From Actinomycetota bacterium (GTDB lineage: Bacteria; Actinomycetota; UBA4738), in contig JACDEY010000001.1 in NCBI GenBank assembly GCA_013816105.1, positions 13,067 to 22,224 of the forward strand: a stretch of DNA of 9,158 nt, in the 5' to 3' direction. Every line of letters begins with the position of its first letter. The stretch's first letter is position 1. A program made the position numbers and the translations under genes. Shown here piece by piece: positions 1 to 6,613 of the stretch. The notes beneath the pieces are model-generated. The model was given only the letters and a program-made list of their open reading frames with translations. It was not told the origin of the DNA and did not search any database.

Positions 1-295
1 GCGTGATCCGGGCCACCCCCCCCCTGTGCTCGGCGGCCATCGCGACGACGAGATCCGCGGAATCGATCATGCGCCGCCCCAGGCGGCGAGCCAGATGCGA
101 GGAGATGTCGACGCCTCGCTCCGAGAGCGCTTCCACGGCTTCCGCGGAGGCGGGCGACCCGTCCCAACCGGAGACGCCCGCCGAAGCCACCCGGATGTCG
201 CCGACGCCCCGCGCCAGCAGGTGGTGACGGAGGAGCCCCTCGGCCATAGGCGACCGGCAGATGTTGCCCGTACAGACGATGAGGATGGACGCCAT
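1..295 (-). CDS. Low-molecular-weight protein-tyrosine phosphatase, N-terminal part (cut by window edge)
   Basis: This gene starts at ATG 295-293 and runs off the left edge; 98 residues are visible of a family that is usually about 150 long. The first residues carry the family's phosphate-binding loop, CTGNICRSP, with nucleophile Cys8, second loop Cys13, Arg14 and Ser15. Further on, an AGVSGWDGSPAS segment and SADLVVAM followed by EHR match the usual family layout. The DP motif holding the general acid lies in the missing C-terminal third. The family is cytoplasmic and hydrolyses phosphotyrosine or phosphoarginine; in Bacillus the homologue YwlE, encoded near ywlC, is a protein-arginine phosphatase. 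The same neighbourhood here makes a YwlE-like role possible but unproven. An arsenate-reductase relative is the main alternative. The start follows tsaC after 50 bases and has no clear Shine-Dalgarno sequence. A run of nine G lies in the coding strand near the edge. Confidence 0.9.
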   Translation of the reverse strand, partial: MASILIVCTGNICRSPMAEGLLRHHLLARGVGDIRVASAGVSGWDGSPASAEAVEALSERGVDISSHLARRLGRRMIDSADLVVAMAAEHRGGVARIT

Positions 296-345
296 CCGGG
301 CAGTCTACCGTCACGATGAAATCGGCCTCCGGAGGGCTCGGGCGG

Positions 346-975
346 TCAGCGTGGCGGGGCCTCGATCGTCCCCTTCCGGGTGACCAAGGCTTCATCTCCC
401 GTCAGGTCCACCACAGTGGAGGCGATCCCGGAAGGCCGGGCCGCGCCCGGTGCGAGCACGAGGAACACGGCGACGTCGTCCCCGAAGGTCTCTACGAGCG
501 CCTCCGGATCCTCGATGGGAGGGGCCCCGGACGGGTTCGCGCTCGTCGCCGCGAGCGGGCCGGTGGCAACCAGCAGACGCCGAGCCACGGCGTGAGCCGG
601 GACCCTCACCGCGACGGAGCCCGTGTGTTCTCCGAGGTCCCATCGGCTCGAGGCGCGGGTTCTCCGCAGGACCAGGGTGAGCGGTCCCGGCCAGTATCGA
701 TCGGCCAGGCGCCGGGCCTCGGGGGTCGCGACCCCAAGCCTCCACCCAGCCGCCGGGTCTGAGACCAGGACGGGAAGGTTGAGCGCGGCCGGCCGCCGCT
801 TGACAGCGAACAACCTCCGGGTCGCGCTGGAAAGGTCCGGGCGGGCGGCCATGCCATAAACCGTCTCGGTGGGAAACACGACGACGGCACCCTCCGCCAC
901 CGCTCGGGCGGCTGCCCGTACGGCGACGCCCGCCTCCTCGAGTCGCTCCGGATCGACCTCGAAGACCCGACTCAT
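346..975 (-). CDS. tsaC: L-threonylcarbamoyladenylate synthase (YrdC/Sua5 family)
   Basis: The 209-residue product is a single YrdC domain. This family makes threonylcarbamoyl-AMP from threonine, bicarbonate and ATP, the first step towards the t6A modification at position 37 of tRNAs that read ANN codons. Visible family signatures are VVFPTETVYGMAA (residues 32-44), KRRPAALNLPVLV (59-71), YWPGPLTLVL (94-103), VAVRVPAH (121-128), ATSANPSG (143-150) and STVVDLTG followed by TRKGTI near the end. The C-terminal Sua5 domain is absent, so it is the short TsaC/YwlC type. An upstream in-frame extension to 1128 lies entirely inside prmC and has arginine-rich, non-family sequence. The ATG at 975 starts just before the family sequence and forms an ATGA overlap with the prmC stop, which suggests translational coupling. 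No strong ribosome-binding site is seen. Confidence 0.95.
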   Translation of the reverse strand: MSRVFEVDPERLEEAGVAVRAAARAVAEGAVVVFPTETVYGMAARPDLSSATRRLFAVKRRPAALNLPVLVSDPAAGWRLGVATPEARRLADRYWPGPLTLVLRRTRASSRWDLGEHTGSVAVRVPAHAVARRLLVATGPLAATSANPSGAPPIEDPEALVETFGDDVAVFLVLAPGAARPSGIASTVVDLTGDEALVTRKGTIEAPPR

Positions 976-1808
976 CCAGGAAGCCGGCCCCGGACCACGC
1001 GATCGCGGCTCGCGAGGTCGGGCAATACCTCGACGTCCTGGAGCGATGCCCGGCGAAAGGCGCCGGACACCTCGCGTCCCTGTGTCTCGCCGATCTCGAC
1101 GACGAGCCATCCGGAGGGCGCCAGCCACTCGGACGCCGCAAGCACCAGGCTGCGATGGACCCCGGTGCCGCCGACCAGCGCCTCGTACGGCTCGGCCCTG
1201 ACCTCCGGAGGCAGCGAGTCGTACTCCCCGGCCGCGAGGTACGGAGGATTGCTCACGAGCAGGCTAACCCGCCCGCGAAGGGCCTTCGGGATGGGGTCGA
1301 GGATGTTCCCCACCCGGACGTCGACGTCGAGGCCAAGCCGGCGCGCGTTGGATCGCGCCAGGTCGACCGCTTCCGCCGAGGTATCCGTGGCGAATACCTG
1401 GGCGTCGCGGCGCCGGTGTTTCAGGAACAGCGCGATCGCCCCGCTCCCCGTTCCCACGTCCACGGCCACCGGATCGGGCACTCCCTCCAGTGTTTCGAGC
1501 GCAGCGAGGACCAGCCCTTCGGTCTCCGGCCGGGGGATGAACACCCCCCGGCCCACTGTCAGCCGCAGGTCCAGGAACTGCTGCTCTCCGGTGATGTACT
1601 GCAGCGGCGTCCCGGAGCATCGCCTGCACAGGGCGCGGCCGAAGCGTCTCGCGGTGGTCTGATCGAGCCCCTCCCGGCGCGCGTACAGGCCGGCCCGATC
1701 GGTCCCCAGGCATTGCGCGAGGATCGCCTCGGCGTTCTCGCGCGGACTCTCCACGCCGTGCCTCTCCAGGTAGTCGGTGGAGCGCCGGATGACCTCGGAC
1801 GGACGCAT
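972..1808 (-). CDS. prmC: Peptide chain release factor N5-glutamine methyltransferase
   Basis: PrmC (HemK) transfers a methyl group from S-adenosylmethionine to the glutamine of the GGQ motif in release factors, raising termination efficiency. The 278-residue product has the normal length and two parts: a helical N-terminal release-factor-binding domain (about 1-85, with GTPLQYITGEQQF at 66-78) and a Rossmann methyltransferase domain. Key motifs are FIPRPETE (90-97), the SAM-binding VDVGTGSGAIAL (116-127), the acidic ATDTS (140-144) and the catalytic NPPY (187-190). It ends with PDLASRDRVV, the usual family ending. I chose ATG 1808 rather than the TTG at 1811 because the ATG shares its A with the prfA stop (TGATG), a classic coupled junction. 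Its substrate RF1 is the gene directly upstream. Confidence 0.97.
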   Translation of the reverse strand: MRPSEVIRRSTDYLERHGVESPRENAEAILAQCLGTDRAGLYARREGLDQTTARRFGRALCRRCSGTPLQYITGEQQFLDLRLTVGRGVFIPRPETEGLVLAALETLEGVPDPVAVDVGTGSGAIALFLKHRRRDAQVFATDTSAEAVDLARSNARRLGLDVDVRVGNILDPIPKALRGRVSLLVSNPPYLAAGEYDSLPPEVRAEPYEALVGGTGVHRSLVLAASEWLAPSGWLVVEIGETQGREVSGAFRRASLQDVEVLPDLASRDRVVRGRLPG

Positions 1809-2935
1809 CAATCGGGCCCCGCCGTCTGCGGCGGGGGCTCCTCGTCCCTTCGAGGACCGGCCCGCCCGCCGTCTCCGCCTTCCACCCGCTCGCGGCGCTC
1901 CCGCTCGGTCAGGGCCTCGACGAACGGGTCGAAGGCCCCGGCCAGCACCGCCGGCAGGTCATGGACCGAAAGATTGACCCGGTGATCCGTCACGCGGTTC
2001 TGGGGGAAGTTGTATGTCCGGATGCGCTCGGAGCGATCGCCACTTCCAACCTGCGCCTTGCGGTCAGCCGCTTCCACGCGCTGCTGCTCCTCCTGCGCCT
2101 TGCGGAGAAGTCGCGCGCGCAGGTAGCGCATCGCCTTCTCCTTGTTCTGTCGCTGGGAGCGCTCCTCTTGAACGGAGATGACGATTCCCGACGGCTTGTG
2201 GGTGACCCGGACGGCCGAGTCGGTGGTGTTCACGCTCTGCCCTCCGGGACCGGATGAGCGGAAGACATCGATCACGAGGTCGTTCGGGTCGATTCGGACG
2301 TCGACATCCTTCGCCTCCGCCATGACGGCGACCGTGGCCGTCGACGTGTGGATTCGCCCGCCCGACTCGGTCACGGGAATCCGCTGCACGCGGTGGACCC
2401 CCGACTCGTGCTTCAGCCGGGAGTATGCGCGGTCGCCACGCAGCTCGAGGGCCACCTCCCGGAACCCGCCGACGTCGGAGGGGCTGGAGGACAGCACCTC
2501 CGCCTTCCACTGCTTTCGCTCGGCATAGCGCCGGTACATCTCGAAGAGATCGCCGGCGAACAGGGCCGCCTCCTGGCCGCCGGTTCCCGCGCGGATCTCG
2601 AGCACAACGTTGCGGTCGTCGTTGGGGTCCTTCGGGGCGAGAAGCTCCTCCAGCCGCGCCTCGAGCTCGGCCGCCCGGCCGGCCGCACCCCGCTCCTCTG
2701 CGCGAAGGAACTCGTGCATCTCGGCGTCCTTTTCACCGCGCGCGAGCGAGCGCGCCTCCTTCGCCTGCTCGAGCGCGTCGCGATAGGCGCGGTAGAGCGT
2801 GACGACCTCCCCGAGCTCGGCGTGCTCCTTGCCAAGCTCCCGAATTCGGACTGGGTCCGAGGCGACCTCCGGCTTGGCGAGCTCCGCGCCGAGTGCCTCG
2901 TACCGTCGCTCTATGTCGTCCAGGCGCTCCCACAT
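1808..2935 (-). CDS. prfA: Peptide chain release factor 1 (RF1)
   Basis: RF1 recognises UAA and UAG in the ribosomal A site and triggers peptide release. The 375-residue product contains the N-terminal helical domain, EIRAGTGGQEAALFAGDLFEMY beginning at about 113, the codon-recognition tripeptide PVT (187-189, the PxT form of RF1 rather than the SPF of RF2), and the catalytic GGQ loop SSGPGGQSVNTTDSAVR (227-243; GGQ at 231-233). Q233 is the predicted PrmC methylation site. The protein continues past the usual end with about 25 charged, proline-rich residues. The ATG at 2935 is the first usable start and lacks a Shine-Dalgarno sequence. A GATAAT box ends nine bases upstream, so a very short or leaderless transcript is possible. 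The stop overlaps the prmC start. Confidence 0.97.
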   Translation of the reverse strand: MWERLDDIERRYEALGAELAKPEVASDPVRIRELGKEHAELGEVVTLYRAYRDALEQAKEARSLARGEKDAEMHEFLRAEERGAAGRAAELEARLEELLAPKDPNDDRNVVLEIRAGTGGQEAALFAGDLFEMYRRYAERKQWKAEVLSSSPSDVGGFREVALELRGDRAYSRLKHESGVHRVQRIPVTESGGRIHTSTATVAVMAEAKDVDVRIDPNDLVIDVFRSSGPGGQSVNTTDSAVRVTHKPSGIVISVQEERSQRQNKEKAMRYLRARLLRKAQEEQQRVEAADRKAQVGSGDRSERIRTYNFPQNRVTDHRVNLSVHDLPAVLAGAFDPFVEALTERERRERVEGGDGGRAGPRRDEEPPPQTAGPD

Positions 2936-2944
2936 GGCAGTGCC

Positions 2945-2973
2945 ATTATCGCGGGAGCAAGCCGGCGCTCAGC
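2945..2973 (-). promoter_or_regulatory. prfA: Possible prfA promoter with GATAAT -10 box
   Basis: On the minus strand GATAAT lies at 2950-2945, matching five of six bases of TATAAT, and ends nine bases before the prfA ATG. Transcription would start only a few bases before the ATG, giving an almost leaderless mRNA, which fits the missing Shine-Dalgarno sequence. The -35 region is weak: CTGAGC with a 16-base spacer matches only three positions and covers the stop codon of the upstream gene. It may equally be a chance AT-rich spot within a longer operon. Confidence 0.3.
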
Positions 2974-3427
2974 GGGTCGGTCCGGCGCCCTCGAAGAGGT
3001 CCAGGGAGGAAAGGTCCAGGTCGAACCCGAGGTCGTCCGGCTCGCCCTGCGGTTCGACGGCCGCATCCCGAACCGGCGACGGCGCCCTGGCCGGCGGGGC
3101 GGATGCGGTCATCGCGGCACGAGCCTCCCGCTCCGCCTCGGCCCGAATGCTCGCCGCCGCCTGGTCGGCAGCGCGAAGCACATCCGTGAGGTGGCGGGAG
3201 ATGCGCGTGTAGGCTGCTTCGGCCGCTGACGCGCTCCGGCGCTCGAGCAGCTCCGCCCTCACCCCCTGCTGCTGTAACTCGACCTCCAGAAGGCGGAGAC
3301 GTTCGGCGACCCGTCCGAGGAAACGCTGAACCTCATCCGGATCGTAGCCGCGCCGCACGATGGAGAATCGGCGATCGGCAACATCGCTCGGATGCAATTC
3401 GGGGGAGTGATCCGGCTCCGGCGCCAT
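2969..3427 (-). CDS. Small DivIVA-domain protein
   Basis: The 152-residue product has a DivIVA-type N-terminal motif, RRFSIVRRGYDPDEVQRFLGRV (19-40), followed by a heptad-like helical stretch (about 40-108) rich in Ala, Arg, Glu and Leu that should form a coiled coil. In DivIVA/Wag31/GpsB proteins this N-terminus binds curved membrane or cell-wall partners and the coiled coil oligomerises; they organise septum placement or polar growth. The tail is a proline/alanine linker (109-130) and a hydrophobic-acidic end, LGFDLDLSSLDLF (133-145). It is shorter than true DivIVA or Wag31 and its target is unknown, so I give no symbol. The ATG at 3427 has an AAGGAG ribosome-binding site nine bases upstream, one of the better ones here, and a plausible promoter lies in the 72-base gap before it. 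Its place between DUF1385 and RF1 genes does not indicate a function. Confidence 0.8.
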   Translation of the reverse strand: MAPEPDHSPELHPSDVADRRFSIVRRGYDPDEVQRFLGRVAERLRLLEVELQQQGVRAELLERRSASAAEAAYTRISRHLTDVLRAADQAAASIRAEAEREARAAMTASAPPARAPSPVRDAAVEPQGEPDDLGFDLDLSSLDLFEGAGPTR

Positions 3428-3475
3428 GCGAGCACGCTCCTTCGTACAGACGGGCGAGGTCTCGTAGCTGGTCCT

Positions 3476-3503
3476 ACTCTAGCCGTGCAGTCGCGGGTTT
3501 CAA
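3476..3503 (-). promoter_or_regulatory. Candidate sigma-70-type promoter upstream of the DivIVA-domain gene
   Basis: On the minus strand TTGAAA (3503-3498; five of six against TTGACA) is separated by 16 bases from TAGAGT (3481-3476; four of six against TATAAT, with the key TA and final T kept). The -35 box covers the stop codon of the DUF1385 gene. Transcription would start near 3469, leaving about 40 bases of leader with an AAGGAG site before the ATG at 3427. This is the widest intergenic gap in the window (72 bases), which supports an internal promoter for the DivIVA-prfA-prmC-tsaC part of the cluster. Confidence 0.45.
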
Positions 3504-4447
3504 GGAGTCTCCAGGGACTCCTCGGGCTCCGTCGTCCCTGGCTCCGCCGCCACCGGGAAGCTCGGAGACGCGGGCAACTTTCCCTCGCGCCGGAGGACCT
3601 CTTCGAACGACTCGATCGCCACGTGAATCTGGCCGGTGTCGGGCGGCCGGGTAGTGATCTTCTGCAGCAGCAGCCCTGGAGCCATGAGCGCACGCATGAC
3701 GGGCGTGCGTGAGTAGCGCGCGCCCAAGCGAAGGACCTCGAACGAGATGCCGGCGATGAGGGGGATGGCGATCAGCCGCGAGACGATCCCCCAGGCGAGG
3801 GTCCCGGCGGGGAAGACCGCATAGACGAGGATCGTCAGGACCATCACGATGAGGAGGAAGTTCGTACCGCAGCGGACGTGCAGCGTGGAGAAGCGATCCA
3901 CTCGTTCCGGAACGAGCTGCTCACCATGCTCGAAGGCCGCGATGGTCTTGTGCTCGGCACCGTGGTACTCGAAGACCCGCCGGATCTCGCGCATCCGGCC
4001 GATCAACGCGATGTAGCCGAGGAACAGGACGACGCGGGCGAGGCCCTCCAAGAGGTTCCGGACGATGCTTGATTCCACCACCCGTCGCAAGAACCGAAAA
4101 CCGATGAACGGCCCGACTATGAAGACCGCCGCGAACAGGACGAAGGCGAGCACCATCGAGAACGCCATCTGGCGAGGGGTCAGCTTCTCCTCGTCCTCGA
4201 CGGATTGATTGGCGGAAATCGTGAGCGCCCGCGCGCCGATGGAGAGGGCCTGACCCAGAGCGAGGATCCCTCGGAGGCCGGGCTTGCGAAGCCACGGCAG
4301 CCGCTTCCCCACAGAACGGATCTCGTGCGACTCGACGTGAATGCTCTGGTCGGGACGGCGGACCGCGATGGCCCAGTGGTCCCGACCCCGCATCATCACG
4401 CCCTCGAGGACCGCCTGCCCCCCGTAGTAATGGTCCTGCTCGGCCAC
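3500..4447 (-). CDS. DUF1385 family (YqhQ-like) integral membrane protein
   Basis: This is a member of the DUF1385/YqhQ family, whose biochemical role is not established as far as I know. From the GTG at 4447 the product is 315 residues. Family signatures are YYGGQAVLEGVMMRG (7-21), the histidine motif YHGAEHKTIAAFE (161-173), LHVRCGTNFLL (189-199) and PGLLLQKITTRPPD (257-270) with TGQIHVAIESF after it. Hydrophobic segments near 95-120, 133-150, 195-214 and 216-235 predict about four membrane helices; His162, His166 and Cys193 could bind metal. An upstream GTG at 4513 would add 22 residues (337 total) but would overlap rpmE by 59 bases with a non-conserved, charged N-terminus, so I prefer 4447, ten bases after the rpmE stop begins. 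Neither start has a good ribosome-binding site. The last 25 residues are Pro/Glu-rich. Confidence 0.88.
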   Translation of the reverse strand: MAEQDHYYGGQAVLEGVMMRGRDHWAIAVRRPDQSIHVESHEIRSVGKRLPWLRKPGLRGILALGQALSIGARALTISANQSVEDEEKLTPRQMAFSMVLAFVLFAAVFIVGPFIGFRFLRRVVESSIVRNLLEGLARVVLFLGYIALIGRMREIRRVFEYHGAEHKTIAAFEHGEQLVPERVDRFSTLHVRCGTNFLLIVMVLTILVYAVFPAGTLAWGIVSRLIAIPLIAGISFEVLRLGARYSRTPVMRALMAPGLLLQKITTRPPDTGQIHVAIESFEEVLRREGKLPASPSFPVAAEPGTTEPEESLETP

Positions 4448-4454
4448 CGGGCGT

Positions 4455-4670
4455 CTACGCGCCGGCCGGAGGGGTTCGGCCGTACCGCCGCTGGAATCTT
4501 TCCACTCGGCCACCCGCGTCGACGAGCTTCTGGCGCCCCGTGTAGAACGGATGGCACTGCGAGCACAGCTCGACGTGGATCTCGGACTTGGTCGAACGCG
4601 TCTGGAACGTGTTGCCGCACGAGCACCGCACCGTAGCGATTCCGTAGTCTGGATGGATTCCCTGTCTCAT
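4455..4670 (-). CDS. rpmE: 50S ribosomal protein L31, zinc-binding type A
   Basis: L31 is a small protein of the large subunit that bridges to the 30S head. The 71-residue product begins [10 protein letters not shown] and has four cysteines as CSC (16-18) and CSQC (36-39), the zinc-ligand pattern of the C+ (type A) form rather than the zinc-free RpmE2/YtiA form. The segment [12 protein letters not shown] region (here [11 protein letters not shown], 26-36) and [25 protein letters not shown] (40-64) are typical of the family. The ATG at 4670 follows an AAGGGA ribosome-binding site at short spacing. It sits two genes after rho, the common rho-rpmE arrangement, with a 74-residue protein between. 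In many bacteria the zinc form is swapped for a C- paralogue on zinc starvation; no Zur box is evident here. Confidence 0.97.
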   Translation of the reverse strand: MRQGIHPDYGIATVRCSCGNTFQTRSTKSEIHVELCSQCHPFYTGRQKLVDAGGRVERFQRRYGRTPPAGA

Positions 4671-4700
4671 CTCGTCCCTTTCAACGCTTTTCTATTCCGG

Positions 4701-4925
4701 TCAAGAGTAGGACAGCCCATGGTCTTCCATGAGGCCCTCGACGTAGCGGTGGAAGGCCAGGTGGTCGCTTCGGAACTCCTTGCGACCATCCTCCTTCTCC
4801 AGGGTCACGATGTCGAACGACGTGCCCGAGCTGTCTCGCTCCTCACGGACCGCAGACGGCCGCCAACCGTCGGCGATCGCCGCGATCAACTCGGTCATGA
4901 CGGGATCGTCGCCCCAGCCGGCCAT
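4701..4925 (-). CDS. Uncharacterised 74-residue protein between rho and rpmE
   Basis: I do not recognise a family. The 74-residue product is acidic and soluble-looking, with no signal peptide, membrane segment or cysteine. It has an N-terminal helix-like stretch (MTELIAAIADGW, 10-21), a middle with alternating hydrophobic residues (TSFDIVTLEKEDGRKEF, 35-51) that could be a beta hairpin, and a C-terminal part rich in His and aromatic residues (DHLAFHRYVEGLMEDHGLSYS from 54). The ATG at 4925 lies only two bases after the rho stop, with a G-rich site (GGGGGA) at good spacing inside the rho end, so it is probably translated together with rho. A second possible start is Met10. A longer in-frame opening to 5060 lies inside rho and gives low-complexity sequence, so I reject it. 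Tight packing and plausible protein composition support a real gene. Confidence 0.75.
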   Translation of the reverse strand: MAGWGDDPVMTELIAAIADGWRPSAVREERDSSGTSFDIVTLEKEDGRKEFRSDHLAFHRYVEGLMEDHGLSYS

Positions 4926-4927
4926 CC

Positions 4928-6613
4928 CTAGTCCCCCACCGGCGCTTTGGAGATCTCGCGCAGGAACTGCTCGTTCGACTTGGTCGCACGGATCTTGTCG
5001 ATGAGGAGCTCGAGCGCCGCGGCCGGCTCCAGCGCCGTCAGCACCCGACGCAGCCGCCACACGAGCGCGAGCTCTTCGGTCGGCATGAGCCGCTCCTCCT
5101 TGCGTGTCCCGGAAGCGTCGATGTTGATGGCCGGGAAGATCCGCTTGTCGGACAGGTTGCGGTCCAGCCGTAGCTCCATGTTCCCGGTGCCCTTGAACTC
5201 TTCGAAGATGACCTCGTCCATCCGGGAGCCCGTCTCGACGAGCGCGCTCGCGATGATCGTGAGCGATCCTCCCTCCTCGATGTTTCGAGCGGCGCCGAAG
5301 AACCGCTTCGGCGGATACAGCGCCGTGGAGTCCACGCCCCCCGAGAGGATGCGCCCAGAGGCCGGCGCGCTGAGGTTGTAGGCCCGGGCGAGGCGAGTAA
5401 TCGAGTCGAGAAGGATCGCGACGTTGCGTCCCTGCTCGACCAATCGCTTCGCTCGCTCCAGCACGAGCTCGGTGATCTGCGTGTGCTGGTCGGCGGGCTT
5501 GTCGAAGGTCGAGTACACGACCTCGGAAGCCGGCACCGTCCGCTGCCAGTCCGTCACCTCCTCGGGGCGCTCGTCGACCAGAAGGACGATCAGGTGCGTC
5601 TCCGGGTCCGACTCCAGGATGCCCCCCGCGATCTGCTTCAGGATGGTCGTCTTTCCGGCCTTGGGCGGCGAGACCACCATTCCCCGCTGCCCCTTTCCGA
5701 TCGGCGAAACGAGGTCGATGATCCGCTCGGCGATCCCCTTCGCATCATGCTCGAGGCGGAAACGCTCCTCGGGAAAGAGTGGGGTGAGCTTGTCGAAGGC
5801 CGGCCGCTGCCTGGCGGTGTCGGGATCGACGCCGTTCACCGTGTCGATGCGAAGCAGCGCCGGATACTTCTCGTTGTCGCGCGCGTTGCGGATCTGTCCG
5901 GTGACGTCGTCCCCGCGTCGGAGGGCGAAGCGCCTGATCTGCGAGAGCGAGACGTAGACATCTTCGTTCCCCGGCAGGTAGCCGGTGGTCCGGAGGAAGC
6001 CGTAACCCTCCGGCAGGACGTCGAGGATTCCGGTCCTGGTCGGTGCGTCCACGAGCTCCTGCTCACGCTCCTCCCGCTCGCGCTCGCGGCGAATGTCGCG
6101 CTGCCGCCGCCGTTCCTCTCGGGACGGGCGCCGGTCGCGAGGCCGGTCGGGTCGCTCCTGACCGTCGCCTCTCGGCGGGCGCTCCATGGTGGCCGTCTGA
6201 GTGCGTCCCCCGGCGTCCACCGGCTGAGGCGCGCGGCCGTCCGAACCGCTCCCCTCGGACGATGGGGAGGGGGCCTGCGCGACAGCTTCGTGGCTCGCCG
6301 GCGGGTTACCGGGCGCACCGTCGCCGGGGACGGCGACGGTCGCAGGAACGTCGGGCGCGCGATCGGGACGAGCGTCCGCCTCGGTTTCTGCCTCGGTTTG
6401 CGCTTCGGGTCCCCCTTCCAACGACGCCGGGCGCGGGACGCTCTCGACGGGCCGGCCCCGGCCGTTCTCAGCCTGCTTGGCGAGGATCGCGTCGATCAGC
6501 GCTCCCTTCCTAAGGCGCTGGTGGCCGGAGACGCCGAGGCCCTCGGCGATCCGCTGCAGTTCCGGGAGGACCTTTCCGGCGAGGTCCGACTTCTCGATCG
6601 TTATGGAATCCAC
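4928..6613 (-). CDS. rho: Transcription termination factor Rho
   Basis: Rho is a hexameric RNA-dependent ATPase that ends transcription of untranslated RNA. The 561-residue product has a Rho_N domain (about 9-45), a long low-complexity insert rich in Pro, Gly, Glu and Arg (about 50-185), the cold-shock-type RNA-binding domain with [14 protein letters not shown] (195-208), and the ATPase core: Walker [10 protein letters not shown] (315-323), [13 protein letters not shown] with the catalytic Glu region (346-358), Walker B region [17 protein letters not shown] (397-413), and the arginine-rich C-terminal part. E. coli Rho is 419 residues; the extra length is nearly all the insert, which is typical of Actinobacteria, where it binds RNA. 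The start is GTG 6613, abutting the tal TAA stop, with AGGAGG at 6630-6625 inside tal. No competing start precedes the conserved Rho_N domain. Confidence 0.98.
   Translation of the reverse strand: MDSITIEKSDLAGKVLPELQRIAEGLGVSGHQRLRKGALIDAILAKQAENGRGRPVESVPRPASLEGGPEAQTEAETEADARPDRAPDVPATVAVPGDGAPGNPPASHEAVAQAPSPSSEGSGSDGRAPQPVDAGGRTQTATMERPPRGDGQERPDRPRDRRPSREERRRQRDIRREREREEREQELVDAPTRTGILDVLPEGYGFLRTTGYLPGNEDVYVSLSQIRRFALRRGDDVTGQIRNARDNEKYPALLRIDTVNGVDPDTARQRPAFDKLTPLFPEERFRLEHDAKGIAERIIDLVSPIGKGQRGMVVSPPKAGKTTILKQIAGGILESDPETHLIVLLVDERPEEVTDWQRTVPASEVVYSTFDKPADQHTQITELVLERAKRLVEQGRNVAILLDSITRLARAYNLSAPASGRILSGGVDSTALYPPKRFFGAARNIEEGGSLTIIASALVETGSRMDEVIFEEFKGTGNMELRLDRNLSDKRIFPAINIDASGTRKEERLMPTEELALVWRLRRVLTALEPAAALELLIDKIRATKSNEQFLREISKAPVGD
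6378..6401. repeat. 12-base tandem repeat inside rho (two units plus a degenerate third)
   Basis: On the plus strand gcctcggtttct (6378-6389) is followed by gcctcggtttgc (6390-6401), with a decayed partial third copy from 6402. It lies in the low-complexity insert of rho and encodes the acidic run QTEAETEAD (residues 72-80). Because the unit is a multiple of three, copy changes would keep the reading frame, which may help explain how the insert varies in length. Confidence 0.7.

Noticed and set aside
331..340. A CCTCCGGAGG palindrome in the 50-base gap before the phosphatase gene, considered as a terminator
   Set aside because: The palindrome has no loop of its own and no following T-run on the minus strand, and the flanking genes look co-transcribed.
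976..1128. A longer N-terminus for the threonylcarbamoyl-AMP synthase
   Set aside because: The extra 51 residues are arginine-rich and wholly inside prmC, whereas ATG 975 gives the normal length and an ATGA coupled junction.
1155..1985. A 276-codon plus-strand open frame opposite prmC and the end of prfA
   Set aside because: It lies opposite well-conserved genes and shows no family motif; it is a codon-bias artefact.
2348..3229. A 293-codon plus-strand open frame opposite prfA and the DivIVA-domain gene
   Set aside because: It spans two real minus-strand genes and the gap between them, with no domain-like sequence.
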